From assembly GCA_021827745.1 (NCBI GenBank), contig JAKAUI010000008.1, forward strand, positions 1 to 34,512: DNA of 34,512 nt. Direction: 5' to 3'. The notes beneath the pieces are model-generated. The model was not told the DNA's origin, made no database searches, and saw only the letters and a program-made list of their open reading frames with translations. Within the stretch, counting starts at the first letter, position 1; every line of letters begins with the position of its first letter. Of this stretch, positions 17,565 through 25,921 are shown piece by piece. This DNA comes from Bacillota bacterium. Lineage in GTDB: Bacteria; Bacillota; Sulfobacillia; JAJZYS01; JAJZLH01. The position numbers were made by a program, and so were the translations under genes.

Positions 17565-17930
17565 CTCGAAGATGTCGCTCTCCCGGTCGCCCACCGCCAC
17601 GACTCTTGTCTTTGGGCCCACGGCCTCCCGGGCCGTCCTCACACCCCGGCTGCAGCGAGCGCTCTCTTTGCCCTGGCCCCTCGTCCCTCTGGCCCAAATC
17701 TCCATGCCGAGAGGCCTTCCGGAACGCCGTCCGTCCGCACGGCAAGCACGGAGTGGAGGAAGAGCCCCCGGGCCCTGTCTTCCGGACCCCCGATCGGGCC
17801 CAGTCCCTCCGCCTCCTTCCGGCCGCTGAAGTTCAGCGTCGTCAGCCGCTGGCCCAGCCGCGCATCGCCGACCGCCGCCCAGCGCGACTCGCGGATCGCC
17901 CAGGTCGTGACGTCGTCCGTAGCAGAGCCC
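17546..17930 (-). pseudogene. Tn5/IS4-family transposase N-terminal remnant fused to dnaE2
   Basis: Read on the minus strand: TWAIRESRWAAVGDARLGQRL is the Tn5-type DNA-binding start. A deletion follows, then TLNFSGRKEAEGLGPIGG and LFLHSVLAVRTDGVPEGL from the region around the first catalytic Asp (itself lost). After a frameshift near 17690, VGPKTRVVAVGDRESDIFEVFEEVRQADCDL includes the GDRE-DI motif of the second catalytic Asp. The last segment is in frame with the polymerase and joins it at about 17546. Confidence 0.75.
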
Positions 17931-18040
17931 CCTCAAGACCGCATCACCCGTTGCTTCGCGGCCTCCCGGGAATCTCCTCCCCCCAGATCATGTCAGGTAG
18001 GCGGCATAGGGGCAGTGCTCAGTCCGTTGATGCCCGAGGT

Positions 18041-18054
18041 GTGATATCAATCAC
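18041..18054. promoter_or_regulatory. Crp/Fnr-type operator, GTGA-N6-TCAC
   Basis: GTGA TATCAA TCAC, about 80 bases upstream of the CopD-like start. Preceded by T, it also gives the full E. coli CRP left half TGTGA. Confidence 0.65.
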
Positions 18055-18127
18055 TACGCACCATTTCTCGCTCCTGCATCGTAGGTGCGTGGGCCTGCCT
18101 ATTCGCCGGGAAAGGTTGTGGCGGTGT

Positions 18128-18646
18128 TTGTGGCTTCGTTCGATCGTGCTCTACATCCACATCCTGGCCGCCATCTTCTGGGTCGGCGAAATGCTCTTCC
18201 TATCGACGGTGGTGAGACCTTACAGTCGCCGACTCGAGCCCCGTGAGCGCACCGAACTTTTCACCGCTCTAGGACAGCACAGCAGGCCCTGGGCATGGGG
18301 TGCAATGGTGGTGCTAGTGGTCACCGGGCTACTCAACGTCACGCTGGCTGGCATCCCGCTCACATCCTTGGTCGATCCGCACTTTTACCGGACGCCACTC
18401 GGCGCGACGTTGGACCTGAAGGTGCTGCTCGTGATTGCCATGATCGCGGTCGCCCTGTGGCATGACAGCCTGGTCGGTACGCGGGCTGCACGTCTGCGGG
18501 GCAGGCTGGCCGACCACCCCAAAGACCCTGCTCTGACCGCCGCTGTGGCGCACACCCGCCGGATGGCGTCCTGGCTTGGGCGGATGGCATTGTTGCTCGC
18601 GCTGGTGGTGGTCTTCTTGGCGGTCCACCTGGCTCTTTACCTTTGA
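18128..18646 (+). CDS. CopD/DUF4149-like four-helix membrane protein
   Basis: About 172 residues with four membrane helices: VLYIHILAAIFWVGEMLFL at the start, then GAMVVLVVTGLLNV, DLKVLLVIAMIAVALWHD, and MALLLALVVVFLAVHLALYL at the end. The first-helix His and W-x-G pattern (HILAAIFWVGE) is typical of the CopD / copper-resistance membrane superfamily. Such proteins are linked to copper or heme handling at the membrane. Two TTG codons (18116, 18128) are possible starts near GGGAAAGG; I chose 18128 without certainty. The much longer open frame upstream is antisense to the transposase remnant and not real. The stop overlaps the next start by TTGA. Confidence 0.7.
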   Translation: MWLRSIVLYIHILAAIFWVGEMLFLSTVVRPYSRRLEPRERTELFTALGQHSRPWAWGAMVVLVVTGLLNVTLAGIPLTSLVDPHFYRTPLGATLDLKVLLVIAMIAVALWHDSLVGTRAARLRGRLADHPKDPALTAAVAHTRRMASWLGRMALLLALVVVFLAVHLALYL

Positions 18647-19467
18647 TCACGCCTGTATCAGCTAAGCGAGTCGCCATTGTTCATCCTACTCAGACGCCCC
18701 CCGGTATCTGGGTGCTGGCGACTTTTCAGCTGACCACCCTTACCCTGCTCGCGATCGCCGCCTCTTGCCTGGTGATCGGTGGTCTTTCTTTTCCTCTCTC
18801 CGCTTTGGGCCTGATGACGCTACATCTGATCACCACCGGTCTCCTGGTACCGACCACCCTGGCTGCAGCCGTGCAGTTGACCCTTGCCCTGCGCCAGGCA
18901 CCGCCGCCTGCCGCCGCTGGCGGCTGGCAGTGGTTGCCTCTGGTCTGGCTCGCCGGCAACCTGCTCCCCTTCGGCTTCCTGGTCGGACCTTGGCTGCTCG
19001 CCGCCTCGGGGGCAAGTCTCTTGATCGCCGCCACAGCAGTCGCTTGGCGACTATTGCCACTTCTGGCCAACGGCAGGGGACTGGGCCCGGCACTGCGACT
19101 GGGGCTCGCAATCGGGGTGATGGGCAATGTGTTGGTACTGGCCAGCGGCAGCCTGCTCGCCTTATCTTTGGCTGGCCTGCCGACCGCTCTGGCCAGGGTG
19201 GGGCTACACCTCACCCTGGCTCTTGGCTTCGCTTATGTGCCACTTCTGATCGGGGTCAGCGGTCAACTCTTCCCCATGTTCGGCCACCTCTCGCCAGACC
19301 GTCGGCCAGACATCCGCACTGGCCTCGTGGCAACCGTTGCCGTGGGTGGCCTGGTGACCGCTGGGGCGAGCCTTTTGGGTGGGCCTGCCTGGCGAGACGC
19401 CGGTGCGGTGGTCGTAGCTCTGGCGATCGCTGGCTGGGTAGCTCGTCAGGAGATACTAAGGAGTCAC
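18643..19467 (+). pseudogene. Split membrane protein, 5' part
   Basis: The N-terminal ~275 residues of a polytopic membrane protein starting at a TTG that overlaps the CopD-like stop. About eight hydrophobic helices are visible, including LGLMTLHLITTGLLVPTTLAAAVQL, which matches the HLITIGW region of the membrane protein at 7747-9108. The frame runs into the insertion element after ...RQEILRSH and stops shortly after. The rest of the gene resumes at 21767. Compared with its paralogue it has lost the His of the LGALHQF segment. Confidence 0.75.
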
Positions 19468-21766
19468 AACCGATCAAGGTAGGGCGGGTTGACAAGACCG
19501 GGACGGGATTGTACTGTAGGGTCGGGGTGGTAGGCCACGGCCTGGCGATGGGATCCGCCGTTCTGGATCGGGGACCGGCTGTTCAGCGAAGCAGATCTTG
19601 ATCTGATCCGCTGGACGGCCGATCGCTTTTCGGGCCTGAGCCGGATGGAGTTGGCCTTCACCATCTGCGAGAACCTGCCCTGGAGGGCGCCGAACGGGCA
19701 GTTGCGCGTGCACGAGTGTCTGCCGCTGCTGGAACAGCTGGCGGCAGCTGGGCTGATCAAGGTCCCTGCGAAGCGGACGCACGCGGTCCAGCGACCCGCC
19801 CGGGTGCAGTCAGAGCCTCTGGCCGTGAGGGAGATCGAGGCGAGTCTCAACGAGTTGCAGCCGGTCACGGTGGAGCCGGTGCTGGCCGATGAGCGGGCCC
19901 GATGGGACGCGACGCTGGCGAAGTACCACCCCCTGGGGTTCCAGCGCGCGTTTGGCGCCCATCAGCGCTACTGGATTCGCGGTGATCTCGCTGGCCAGCC
20001 GGTGATCCTCGGTGGCCTGCTGTTCGCAGCAGCAGCGAGAAACGTGGCCGTACGCGACGTCTGGCTGGGGTGGACGGGCCAGCAGCAGCAGCGCTTCCGC
20101 CACCGGATCGTGGCCAACAGCCGTTTTCTCATCCTGCCCGGCGTGCAGGTGCCGCACCTGGCGAGCCACGCGCTCGCTCTGGCCCTCGGACGCCTGCCAG
20201 GCGACTGGCAGGCGCGGTACGGCTACCGGCCCGTGGTGGTCGAGACGTTCGTGGTGCCGCCCTGGCGGGGGACCTGCTACCGGGCAGCGAACTGGCTGCA
20301 TCTGGGACAGACGACGGGCCAAGGCCGGCAGGATCGGCGGTATGCCGAGGGGGGCTTGGTGCGGGAGGTCTTCGCCTATCCCCTGGTGCGGGACTGGCGG
20401 CAGGCCCTGGTGGCGGAGGGGGTAGCGCCAGCCCAGGCAGATGCGACGACGGAGCGCGACCCGCTGGCTCCGGAGGCAGGAGGCGATGGGGTGATCACCG
20501 CCGAGCAGAAGCTGAACGAGATGACCGAGGAGCGGATCAAGCAGCGCTTCGAGGCGATGGCGCCCTTTCTGGACGAGCGGCAGAGACGGCTGTTCGCCGC
20601 GGCGGAAGCCGTGGCCCACGGGGCTGGCGGTCAGACGCGCGTCGCGAGGCTTTTGCACATGTCGACGGCGACGGTGGCGCGCGGAATGGAGGAACTGCAA
20701 GATCCCCAGGCGCCGCAGATGGAGCGTGTCCGCAAGCCTGGTGGCGGTCGCAAGCGGACCGTGGAGAACGACCCCACCCTGAGAGAGGACTTGGAGCGGC
20801 TGGTGGATCCCGCAACCCGCGGCGAGCCGGACTCGCCCCTGCGCTGGACGGCCAAGAGCGCACGCACACTCTCGGCCGAGCTCAACGAGACGGGCCATAC
20901 CACCAGCGAGCACCTGGTCCGTGATCTCTTGCACGAGATGGGCTACAGCCTGCAGGCCAACCGCAAGGCCCTGGAGGGCGGTGAGACGGGCGCCGAGCGC
21001 AAGGATCGCGACGCCCAGTTCCAACACATCAACCAGCGCGTCAAGGAGTGTCAGGCACAAGGCCAGCCAGCCATTTCAGTAGACACCAAGAAGAAGGAAC
21101 TCATCGGCCCTTACAAGAACGCCGGCCGGGAGTGGCAACCCAAGGGGCGGCCCGAGCAGGTCAAGGTACACGATTTCATCGACCCCGAGCTGGGCAAGGT
21201 CGCCCCCTACGGCGTGTACGATCTCACCCAAAACAACGCCTGGGTCAGCGTCGGCACCGATCACGACACCGCCGCCTTCGCCGTGGCGAGCATCCGCACC
21301 TGGTGGCAGACGATGGGCCAGGAAGCCCATCTCGGGGCCAGCCGCCTGCTCATCACCGCCGACTCCGGCGGCAGCAACGGTGCCCGCAACCGCCTCTGGA
21401 AGGTTCAGCTGCAGGCGCTCGCTGACGAGACCGGACTCGAGATTGCTGTCTGCCACTTCCCGCCAGGAACCAGCAAGTGGAACCGAATAGAGCATCGGCT
21501 CTTCAGTTTCATCACTCAGAACTGGCGCGGCCGTCCCCTGGTCAGCCACGAGGTGGTCGTCAACCTCATTGCCAACACGACTACCCGCACCGGCCTCAAG
21601 GTGCGGGCCGGCCTCGATACCCACGTTTACCCCACCGGCACCAAGGTCTCCGACGAGGAACTGGCTGCTGTCAACCTGTCCAGAGATGCTTCCCACGGAG
21701 CGTGGAACTACACCATCCGTCCCCGTCAGCAAAAGTTAGGTTGATTTGTTGTGTCCCCTAATCACC
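19468..21766 (+). mobile_element. ISAzo13-like insertion with DruA-transposase fusion
   Basis: The borders are inferred from where the membrane-protein frame is lost and regained. A CAC occurs at both edges (19465-19467 and 21767-21769) and could be a 3-bp target duplication that restores the frame. I do not see convincing terminal inverted repeats: the right edge has a TTAGGGGACACAACAAATC-type end on the complement, and the left edge has only a loose match. It carries a single gene. Confidence 0.65.
19645..21744 (+). CDS. DruA (DUF4338) - ISAzo13 transposase fusion protein
   Basis: One 699-residue protein joining two families. Residues ~1-280 match the DUF4338/DruA domain of Druantia anti-phage systems: YHPLGFQRAFGAHQRYWI, RDVWLGWT, ANSRFLILPGVQVPHLASHAL, LPGDWQARYGYRPVVVETFV, RGTCYRAANW and the G-T-GR-DR tail. 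Residues ~300-699 are an ISAzo13/Rhodopirellula-type DDE transposase: a helix-turn-helix region (TRVARLLHMSTATVARGMEEL), then catalytic Asp in AISVDTKKKELIG, Asp in LLITADSGGSN, and Glu in SKWNRIEHRLFSFI. DUF4338 similarity (FSEADLDLIRWTADRFSGLSR) continues upstream of the ATG at 19645 to about 19579 without any ATG/GTG/TTG, so the 5' end may be damaged or use an unusual start. It interrupts a membrane-protein gene. Confidence 0.85.
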   Translation: MELAFTICENLPWRAPNGQLRVHECLPLLEQLAAAGLIKVPAKRTHAVQRPARVQSEPLAVREIEASLNELQPVTVEPVLADERARWDATLAKYHPLGFQRAFGAHQRYWIRGDLAGQPVILGGLLFAAAARNVAVRDVWLGWTGQQQQRFRHRIVANSRFLILPGVQVPHLASHALALALGRLPGDWQARYGYRPVVVETFVVPPWRGTCYRAANWLHLGQTTGQGRQDRRYAEGGLVREVFAYPLVRDWRQALVAEGVAPAQADATTERDPLAPEAGGDGVITAEQKLNEMTEERIKQRFEAMAPFLDERQRRLFAAAEAVAHGAGGQTRVARLLHMSTATVARGMEELQDPQAPQMERVRKPGGGRKRTVENDPTLREDLERLVDPATRGEPDSPLRWTAKSARTLSAELNETGHTTSEHLVRDLLHEMGYSLQANRKALEGGETGAERKDRDAQFQHINQRVKECQAQGQPAISVDTKKKELIGPYKNAGREWQPKGRPEQVKVHDFIDPELGKVAPYGVYDLTQNNAWVSVGTDHDTAAFAVASIRTWWQTMGQEAHLGASRLLITADSGGSNGARNRLWKVQLQALADETGLEIAVCHFPPGTSKWNRIEHRLFSFITQNWRGRPLVSHEVVVNLIANTTTRTGLKVRAGLDTHVYPTGTKVSDEELAAVNLSRDASHGAWNYTIRPRQQKLG

Positions 21767-22240
21767 CACGGTCGCGGTCAACCGCTTGATCCGGTGGCAC
21801 AGGGTGCTCGACTGGCCAGCCTGTCGTTGGCTCTTGCGGCCCTGGTGACGGCAACCTCGCTCCTGATCGGGGGGTCTGCCTCCGGCCTCTTGCCCGCCGC
21901 ACTAGCATTTGGCCTGACGTCCGGATTGGTCGGCTCGATCTTGTCCTACGGACGACGGATCAGCGCCTTTCTGGCCTGGCACACCCTGTTCAGGCGATTC
22001 GGTCGGACCGACTTCATCCCTAAGCTTGATCGACTGCGTCCCCCCATCTCCGGTCTGTGGGCTCCCTTCACTTGGACAGCGGGCAGCCTCAGCCTGGCGG
22101 TGTCTCTCTGGCATCCATTCCTCTGGTCGCTTGCCCTCTTGGCCACTGGTTCCCTTCTGTACGCCCTAGAGATGGGGTGGGGCGCTTTCAAGATTCTCCG
22201 CCTCTGGCGCCACCACCGTCGGGATCCCTATGTCAGTTGA
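21767..22240 (+). pseudogene. Split membrane protein, 3' part
   Basis: The continuation of the gene that starts at 18643: GRGQPLDPVAQGARLASLSLALAAL, three to four more hydrophobic helices, and the loop FLAWHTLFRRFGRTDFIPKLDRL. That loop aligns with [20 protein letters not shown] of the intact paralogue at 7747-9108. Together the two parts give about 430 residues, similar to the paralogue. The 3' part alone has no good start codon or ribosome site. Confidence 0.75.
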
Positions 22241-22273
22241 GGGGTTGCCAACGCCGGGCGGACGGGGTTAACC

Positions 22274-22287
22274 GTGACAGATATCAC
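22274..22287. promoter_or_regulatory. Crp/Fnr-type operator and promoter of ferredoxin gene
   Basis: GTGA CAGATA TCAC, with flanking C and G extending the palindrome. A TATAGA at 22315-22320 could be a -10 box. The operator centre is then about 40-46 bases upstream of the expected transcript start, the geometry of a class II activator site. Confidence 0.7.
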
Positions 22288-22343
22288 GGTTGACCTGAGA
22301 TCTGTCATTCATGCTATAGACGAGACTTGAGGAGGGGACCCGG

Positions 22344-22619
22344 ATGCCGTACGTGATCACCGAGGCCTGCATCGGGGTGAAGGATGCTGCCTGTGTCGAC
22401 GTGTGCCCGGTAGACTGCATCCACCCCACCCCAGCCGAGGCCGGGTTCGCCGCCATCGACCAGCTGTACATCGACCCCCTGTCCTGCATCGACTGTGGTG
22501 CCTGCCAGGTGGTCTGCCCAGTGAGTGCCATCTTTCCCGAGGACGAGGTACCGGCGCATCTGACCCCGTATATTGAGAAAAATCGGGTCTATTACGAGCA
22601 GGGCAGCAATACGGCGTAG
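22344..22619 (+). CDS. fdxA: FdxA-type 4Fe-4S ferredoxin
   Basis: A 91-residue ferredoxin closely following the FdxA pattern: MPYVITEACIGVKDAACVDVCPVDCIHP, then a second cluster motif CIDCGACQVVCPVSAIFPEDEVP and a C-terminal tail ending with IEKNRVYYE. The Cys arrangement fits a seven-iron or two-[4Fe-4S] ferredoxin, a soluble low-potential electron carrier. A GAGGAGG site lies 10 bases before the ATG. It is followed after 52 bases by the Crp/Fnr gene and its own promoter carries the operator that this regulator probably reads. Confidence 0.9.
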   Translation: MPYVITEACIGVKDAACVDVCPVDCIHPTPAEAGFAAIDQLYIDPLSCIDCGACQVVCPVSAIFPEDEVPAHLTPYIEKNRVYYEQGSNTA

Positions 22620-22671
22620 GATGTTTCCTGAGCAGTCGCGCTGAGGGGGTGAGTCCACGAAGCCTGAGGAG

Positions 22672-23340
22672 GTGCGCCGTTTCCCGCTGCTCCAGCATCT
22701 CGGCGACGCCGAGGCGGAACAATTGGCCAGCCGATTGTTCCGGCATCAGATGGAACGCGGGGTCGTCTTGTTCCACCAAGACGACCCCGCGGACCATCTG
22801 GTATTCATTGCCGCCGGTCAGGTGAAACTCGAACGCACGTCGTCCAGTGGTGTCGTGTCGATCGTCGAAGTGCTGGGGGCCGGCAATGTGTTGGCGGCGG
22901 CCAACTTTCTGGCGCTGGAGCCCTATCCGGTGACGGCTGTAGTTCTATCCCCGGTCGACTCATGGACGCTCTCTTACCGCGACTTCGAGATCGCCGTACA
23001 CAGGAACCCCGAGATCTCCCTAGCCCTTCTCCGCTATGTCGCCACCCGGCTCCACCGGGCTTATGCCAGGCCTCCGGGCGTGCAGCGCAGCGAGGTACGA
23101 TTGGCCAATGCGCTGGTCCGCATCGCTCAGGACGGAAGAGGCGACTCCGGCGAGGCGATCATCGTCGGCCTGTCCCACGAAGATCTGTCCCAGATGGCAG
23201 GAATGGCCCGCGAAACCGCCACCCGTCACTTGGCCAGATGGCAGAAGGATGGGTTGGTGCAACTCCATCCACGCTCAATCCAGGTCCTAGACCTCAACGG
23301 GTTGCGCCACATCGGGCAGGTGGACGGTCTCCCCTACTAG
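22672..23340 (+). CDS. Crp/Fnr-family transcription regulator
   Basis: A 222-residue regulator with an N-terminal cyclic-nucleotide-binding-type beta barrel (GVVLFHQDDPADHLVFIAAGQVKLERT), a long dimer helix, and a C-terminal winged helix. The recognition helix reads MARETATRHLARWQ: Arg180, Glu181 and Arg185 are the three residues with which E. coli CRP reads GTGA. There is no cysteine, so it is not an Fe-S sensor like FNR; a heme- or NO-sensing DNR/NNR-type or ligand-sensing protein is possible. The start is taken as GTG 22672, although the ribosome site GAGGAG abuts it closely. It is the likely reader of the nine GTGA-N6-TCAC sites in this window. Confidence 0.88.
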   Translation: MRRFPLLQHLGDAEAEQLASRLFRHQMERGVVLFHQDDPADHLVFIAAGQVKLERTSSSGVVSIVEVLGAGNVLAAANFLALEPYPVTAVVLSPVDSWTLSYRDFEIAVHRNPEISLALLRYVATRLHRAYARPPGVQRSEVRLANALVRIAQDGRGDSGEAIIVGLSHEDLSQMAGMARETATRHLARWQKDGLVQLHPRSIQVLDLNGLRHIGQVDGLPY

Positions 23341-23435
23341 GGCGAACAGCGCCGGACATCGGCTGGACGCCCAGGCCCCCTCGACGGTCTGAATCGAAGG
23401 TGGCCGTCGGCTCTGTGTCAATAACTGTGGGGTGG

Positions 23436-23618
23436 CTAAGCAGGCAGGAAGGCAAGCAGCATCTTCGGGCGGTAGCGGTCCCGATTTGAGAAATCGCAAC
23501 TGATGCGTTTGAACAGCTTGGTCTTGGTGTCAAGGCCTTCGACGGTGCCGTTGGTCCAGCGCTGGGCAGTGTGCCAACTCTCCGTTACCCACAAGTGGCT
23601 CAGTGGAGGATATCCCAC
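23436..23618 (-). pseudogene. ISL3-family transposase C-terminal remnant
   Basis: The last ~50 residues of an ISL3-type transposase: ESWHTAQRWTNGTVEGLDTKTKLFKRISCDF, then NRDRYRPKMLLAFLPA and a TAG at 23436. The NG-x-EGL-x-K-x-KLxKR motif near the catalytic Glu is kept. Everything upstream is lost. Confidence 0.7.
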
Positions 23619-24168
23619 ATGGTGGCTAGGTCAGCCAGGCTTCTGAATCCTCTCCACAGGGTCCCCGCCCGTTGCTCGCCGTCTGCGAAGCCGATATGCT
23701 GAGTTGCAATTCGTATGTGATGGAGCACACGATGGACAACCTCGACGGACCCAGCATCCAACTGAGCGCTTGGGCGCAGACAGCATGTCGGCGGTGGCGA
23801 GCAGTGGGGATCGACCTGTGGGCGGAGCGACCATGCGGCGAGAGCCAGGCGCTGGCAATGACCTGTTCTGCGGCAAGCGCCACCTACCTGCGCTTAGCTA
23901 GTAGCTGCCTTGGAAGAGGGGCTAGACGAAACGGCGTTGCGCCCTGGAGAAGACAACGCGCTCCAGCTGCGCTTCGTTGCCCGCCGCAACGACGTCCACA
24001 TGCCCGACGAAGCGATCTGGGAGCTCCTAACCCGATTACCTGCCTCACTGTGATGGTCACGGCTGGCCAAGATGGAGGAGTTCAACGGCATCTCAGCCTT
24101 TTTCCCTTTGCCTGCTTCGTGATGACCGCCATTGAGCGCCCACCAGACTATGACCTAAGGAGCAGAAG
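23619..24168. other. Gene-poor stretch before isocitrate dehydrogenase
   Basis: About 550 bases with no intact gene. On the minus strand a protein-like frame ends at a TGA at 23600-23602 (...VLHHIRIATQHIGFADGEQRAGTLWRGFRSLADLATMWDILH) and extends up to about 23770. It looks like a gene remnant, but I cannot assign it. Other frames seem to be noise. The isocitrate dehydrogenase ribosome site (AAGGAG) is at the right edge. Confidence 0.45.
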
Positions 24169-25626
24169 ATGAGCATTGATGCCATCGAGCCGGTTCCGAT
24201 CACCGTCGCATACGGCGACGGCATCGGCCCGGAGGTCATGGAGGCCGCCCTTCGGATCATCACAGCCGGAGGCGCTGATCTTGATCTGGAGACAATCCGT
24301 ATCGGCGAGGTGGTCTACGCGCAGGGGAACACCGCAGGCATCGACCCGGAAGCCTGGGAGTCCTTGCGGAGAACCAAGGTGTTCCTGAAAGCTCCGATCA
24401 CGACCCCCCAGGGTGGTGGGTTCAAGAGCCTGAACGTGACTATCCGTAAGGCGCTCGGTCTCTTCGCCAACGTGAGGCCCTGCCCGTCGTACTCCCCATT
24501 CGTCGCGACCAAGCATCCCGACATGGATGTAGTAATCATCCGCGAGAACGAGGAGGACCTCTATGGCGGGATCGAGCACCGACAAACCGAAGATGTCACC
24601 CAGTGCCTCAAGCTCATCACCCGCCCGGGAACCGAGCGGGTCGTCAGGTATGCCTTTGAGTACGCGCGCCGCTATGGACGGTCCAAGGTGACCTGCTTTA
24701 CCAAGGACAACATCATGAAGATGACCGACGGCCTATTCCACCGGGTCTTCGACGAGGTGGCCTCCGAGTACCCGGACCTCGAGTCCGAGCATTGGATCGT
24801 AGACATCGGTGCTGCCAAACTTGCCGACACCCCTGAGGCCTTCGATGTCATCGTCTTACCGAACCTTTACGGGGACATCCTTTCCGACGTGGCGGCGCAG
24901 ATCGCAGGCTCAGTCGGGCTTGCCGGCAGTGCAAACATCGGTGGCGAGATCGCCATGTTTGAGGCGATCCACGGTTCTGCACCTCGGCGAGCCGGTCAGA
25001 ACTTAGCCAACCCCTCCGGCCTACTGCTCGGGGCGGTTCAGATGCTCGTCCACGTCGGCCAATCCGAGGCGGCTGTGCGGGTCCATAACGCCTGGCTTCG
25101 CACGATCGAGGACGGCATGCACACCTACGACATCTATGATCCGGCAGTCTCCAGAGCAAGGGTCGGCACTGCCGAGTTTGCCGACGCGGTCATCGCCCGC
25201 TTGGGAGAGATGCCAAAGACGCTCAAGGCCGCCAGATATCCGTCCAACTCAGAGAGGATTGCCGTCCATGTCTCGGAGCGTTCCCGTGCTCGAAAGGAAT
25301 TGGTCGGGATCGATGTGTTCATCGACTCGCAGACGTCGGTCGAAGAGCTGGCCAAGGCTCTCGAAGCGAATGCTGGGCCGGATCTAGGGCTCGTGATGAT
25401 CACTAACAGGGGTCAGAAGGTGTACCCGGGCGGTATTCCCGAAACCTTTTGCGTGGATCACTGGCGCTGCCGCTTCCAGGGTCACTCACCCGACCACCCC
25501 GTGCCATACGAACAGGTCATTGATCTGCTGAGCCGTCTGGCTGCCGCCGGGCTCCCCTTCATCAAGACCGAAGGACTGTTCACCTTCGACGGCAAGGCCG
25601 GATTTTCCCTCGGTCAGGGGCAATGA
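24169..25626 (+). CDS. icd: Isocitrate dehydrogenase, long type with C-terminal domain
   Basis: A 485-residue beta-decarboxylating dehydrogenase that converts isocitrate to 2-oxoglutarate in the TCA cycle. Features include TVAYGDGIGPEVMEA, the substrate-binding SLNVTIRKALGLFANVRPC, ENEEDLYGGIEHRQ, the metal-binding NLYGDILSDVAAQIAGSVGLAGSANIG, and the cofactor loop EAIHGSAPRRAGQNLANPSG. The last ~140 residues are the extra C-terminal domain seen in Thermus/alphaproteobacterial-type enzymes. The Arg-Arg in the cofactor loop leans towards NADP, but I would not insist. AAGGAG lies six bases before the ATG. It stands alone, with no operator of the GTGA type, between IS remnants. Confidence 0.9.
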   Translation: MSIDAIEPVPITVAYGDGIGPEVMEAALRIITAGGADLDLETIRIGEVVYAQGNTAGIDPEAWESLRRTKVFLKAPITTPQGGGFKSLNVTIRKALGLFANVRPCPSYSPFVATKHPDMDVVIIRENEEDLYGGIEHRQTEDVTQCLKLITRPGTERVVRYAFEYARRYGRSKVTCFTKDNIMKMTDGLFHRVFDEVASEYPDLESEHWIVDIGAAKLADTPEAFDVIVLPNLYGDILSDVAAQIAGSVGLAGSANIGGEIAMFEAIHGSAPRRAGQNLANPSGLLLGAVQMLVHVGQSEAAVRVHNAWLRTIEDGMHTYDIYDPAVSRARVGTAEFADAVIARLGEMPKTLKAARYPSNSERIAVHVSERSRARKELVGIDVFIDSQTSVEELAKALEANAGPDLGLVMITNRGQKVYPGGIPETFCVDHWRCRFQGHSPDHPVPYEQVIDLLSRLAAAGLPFIKTEGLFTFDGKAGFSLGQGQ

Positions 25627-25700
25627 CCATGCTCCGCGATCCGGGACATGTCCCGCATTCTGTACCGGACACTCAGAGCGACCTGGTCTCACGGGCGAGA

Positions 25701-25839
25701 TCTCGAGCGTGTCCGCAAACAGCTCCTTCAGGGCCTCCTGAGCGTCTTCCGCCGTCTTGATCCCCTTCTCCTTGATCCCCTTCTCCTTGATCCCCTTCTC
25801 CTTGATCAGCGACCGGATCGCTTCTCGGCGGCTTTCCAT
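25701..25839 (-). pseudogene. IS256-family transposase N-terminal remnant
   Basis: Starts at ATG 25839 after an AGGAGG site: MESRREAIRSLIKEKGI..., then KTAEDAQEALKELFADTLE, the conserved opening of IS256-type transposases. Similarity stops at about 25701. The segment KEKGI is repeated three times because of a 15-bp tandem triplication. Confidence 0.7.
25757..25807. repeat. 15-bp tandem repeat, three copies plus partial
   Basis: TTGATCCCCTTCTCC is repeated perfectly at 25757, 25772 and 25787, followed by a partial TTGATC. On the minus strand it encodes the in-frame pentapeptide repeat inside the IS256 remnant. It probably arose by slippage. Confidence 0.9.
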
Positions 25840-25921
25840 CTCATCAACCTCCTGGTTTCCTCAGTCCTTGTCCCCCCAGGAAGTCCACAAAAATACGGTA
25901 CACCCGCTTGCTTGAGCTGCT

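Noticed and set aside
17519-18127. Long upstream extension of the CopD-like frame
   Set aside because: It runs antisense over the Tn5-like remnant and passes through the operator at 18041, so it cannot be the native start.
19810-21060. 416-codon frame on the minus strand
   Set aside because: It is a shadow of the DruA-transposase gene, produced by high third-position GC.
24040-24060. GTGATGGTCAC-like palindrome before isocitrate dehydrogenase
   Set aside because: The spacer is three bases, not six, so it does not fit the operator consensus.
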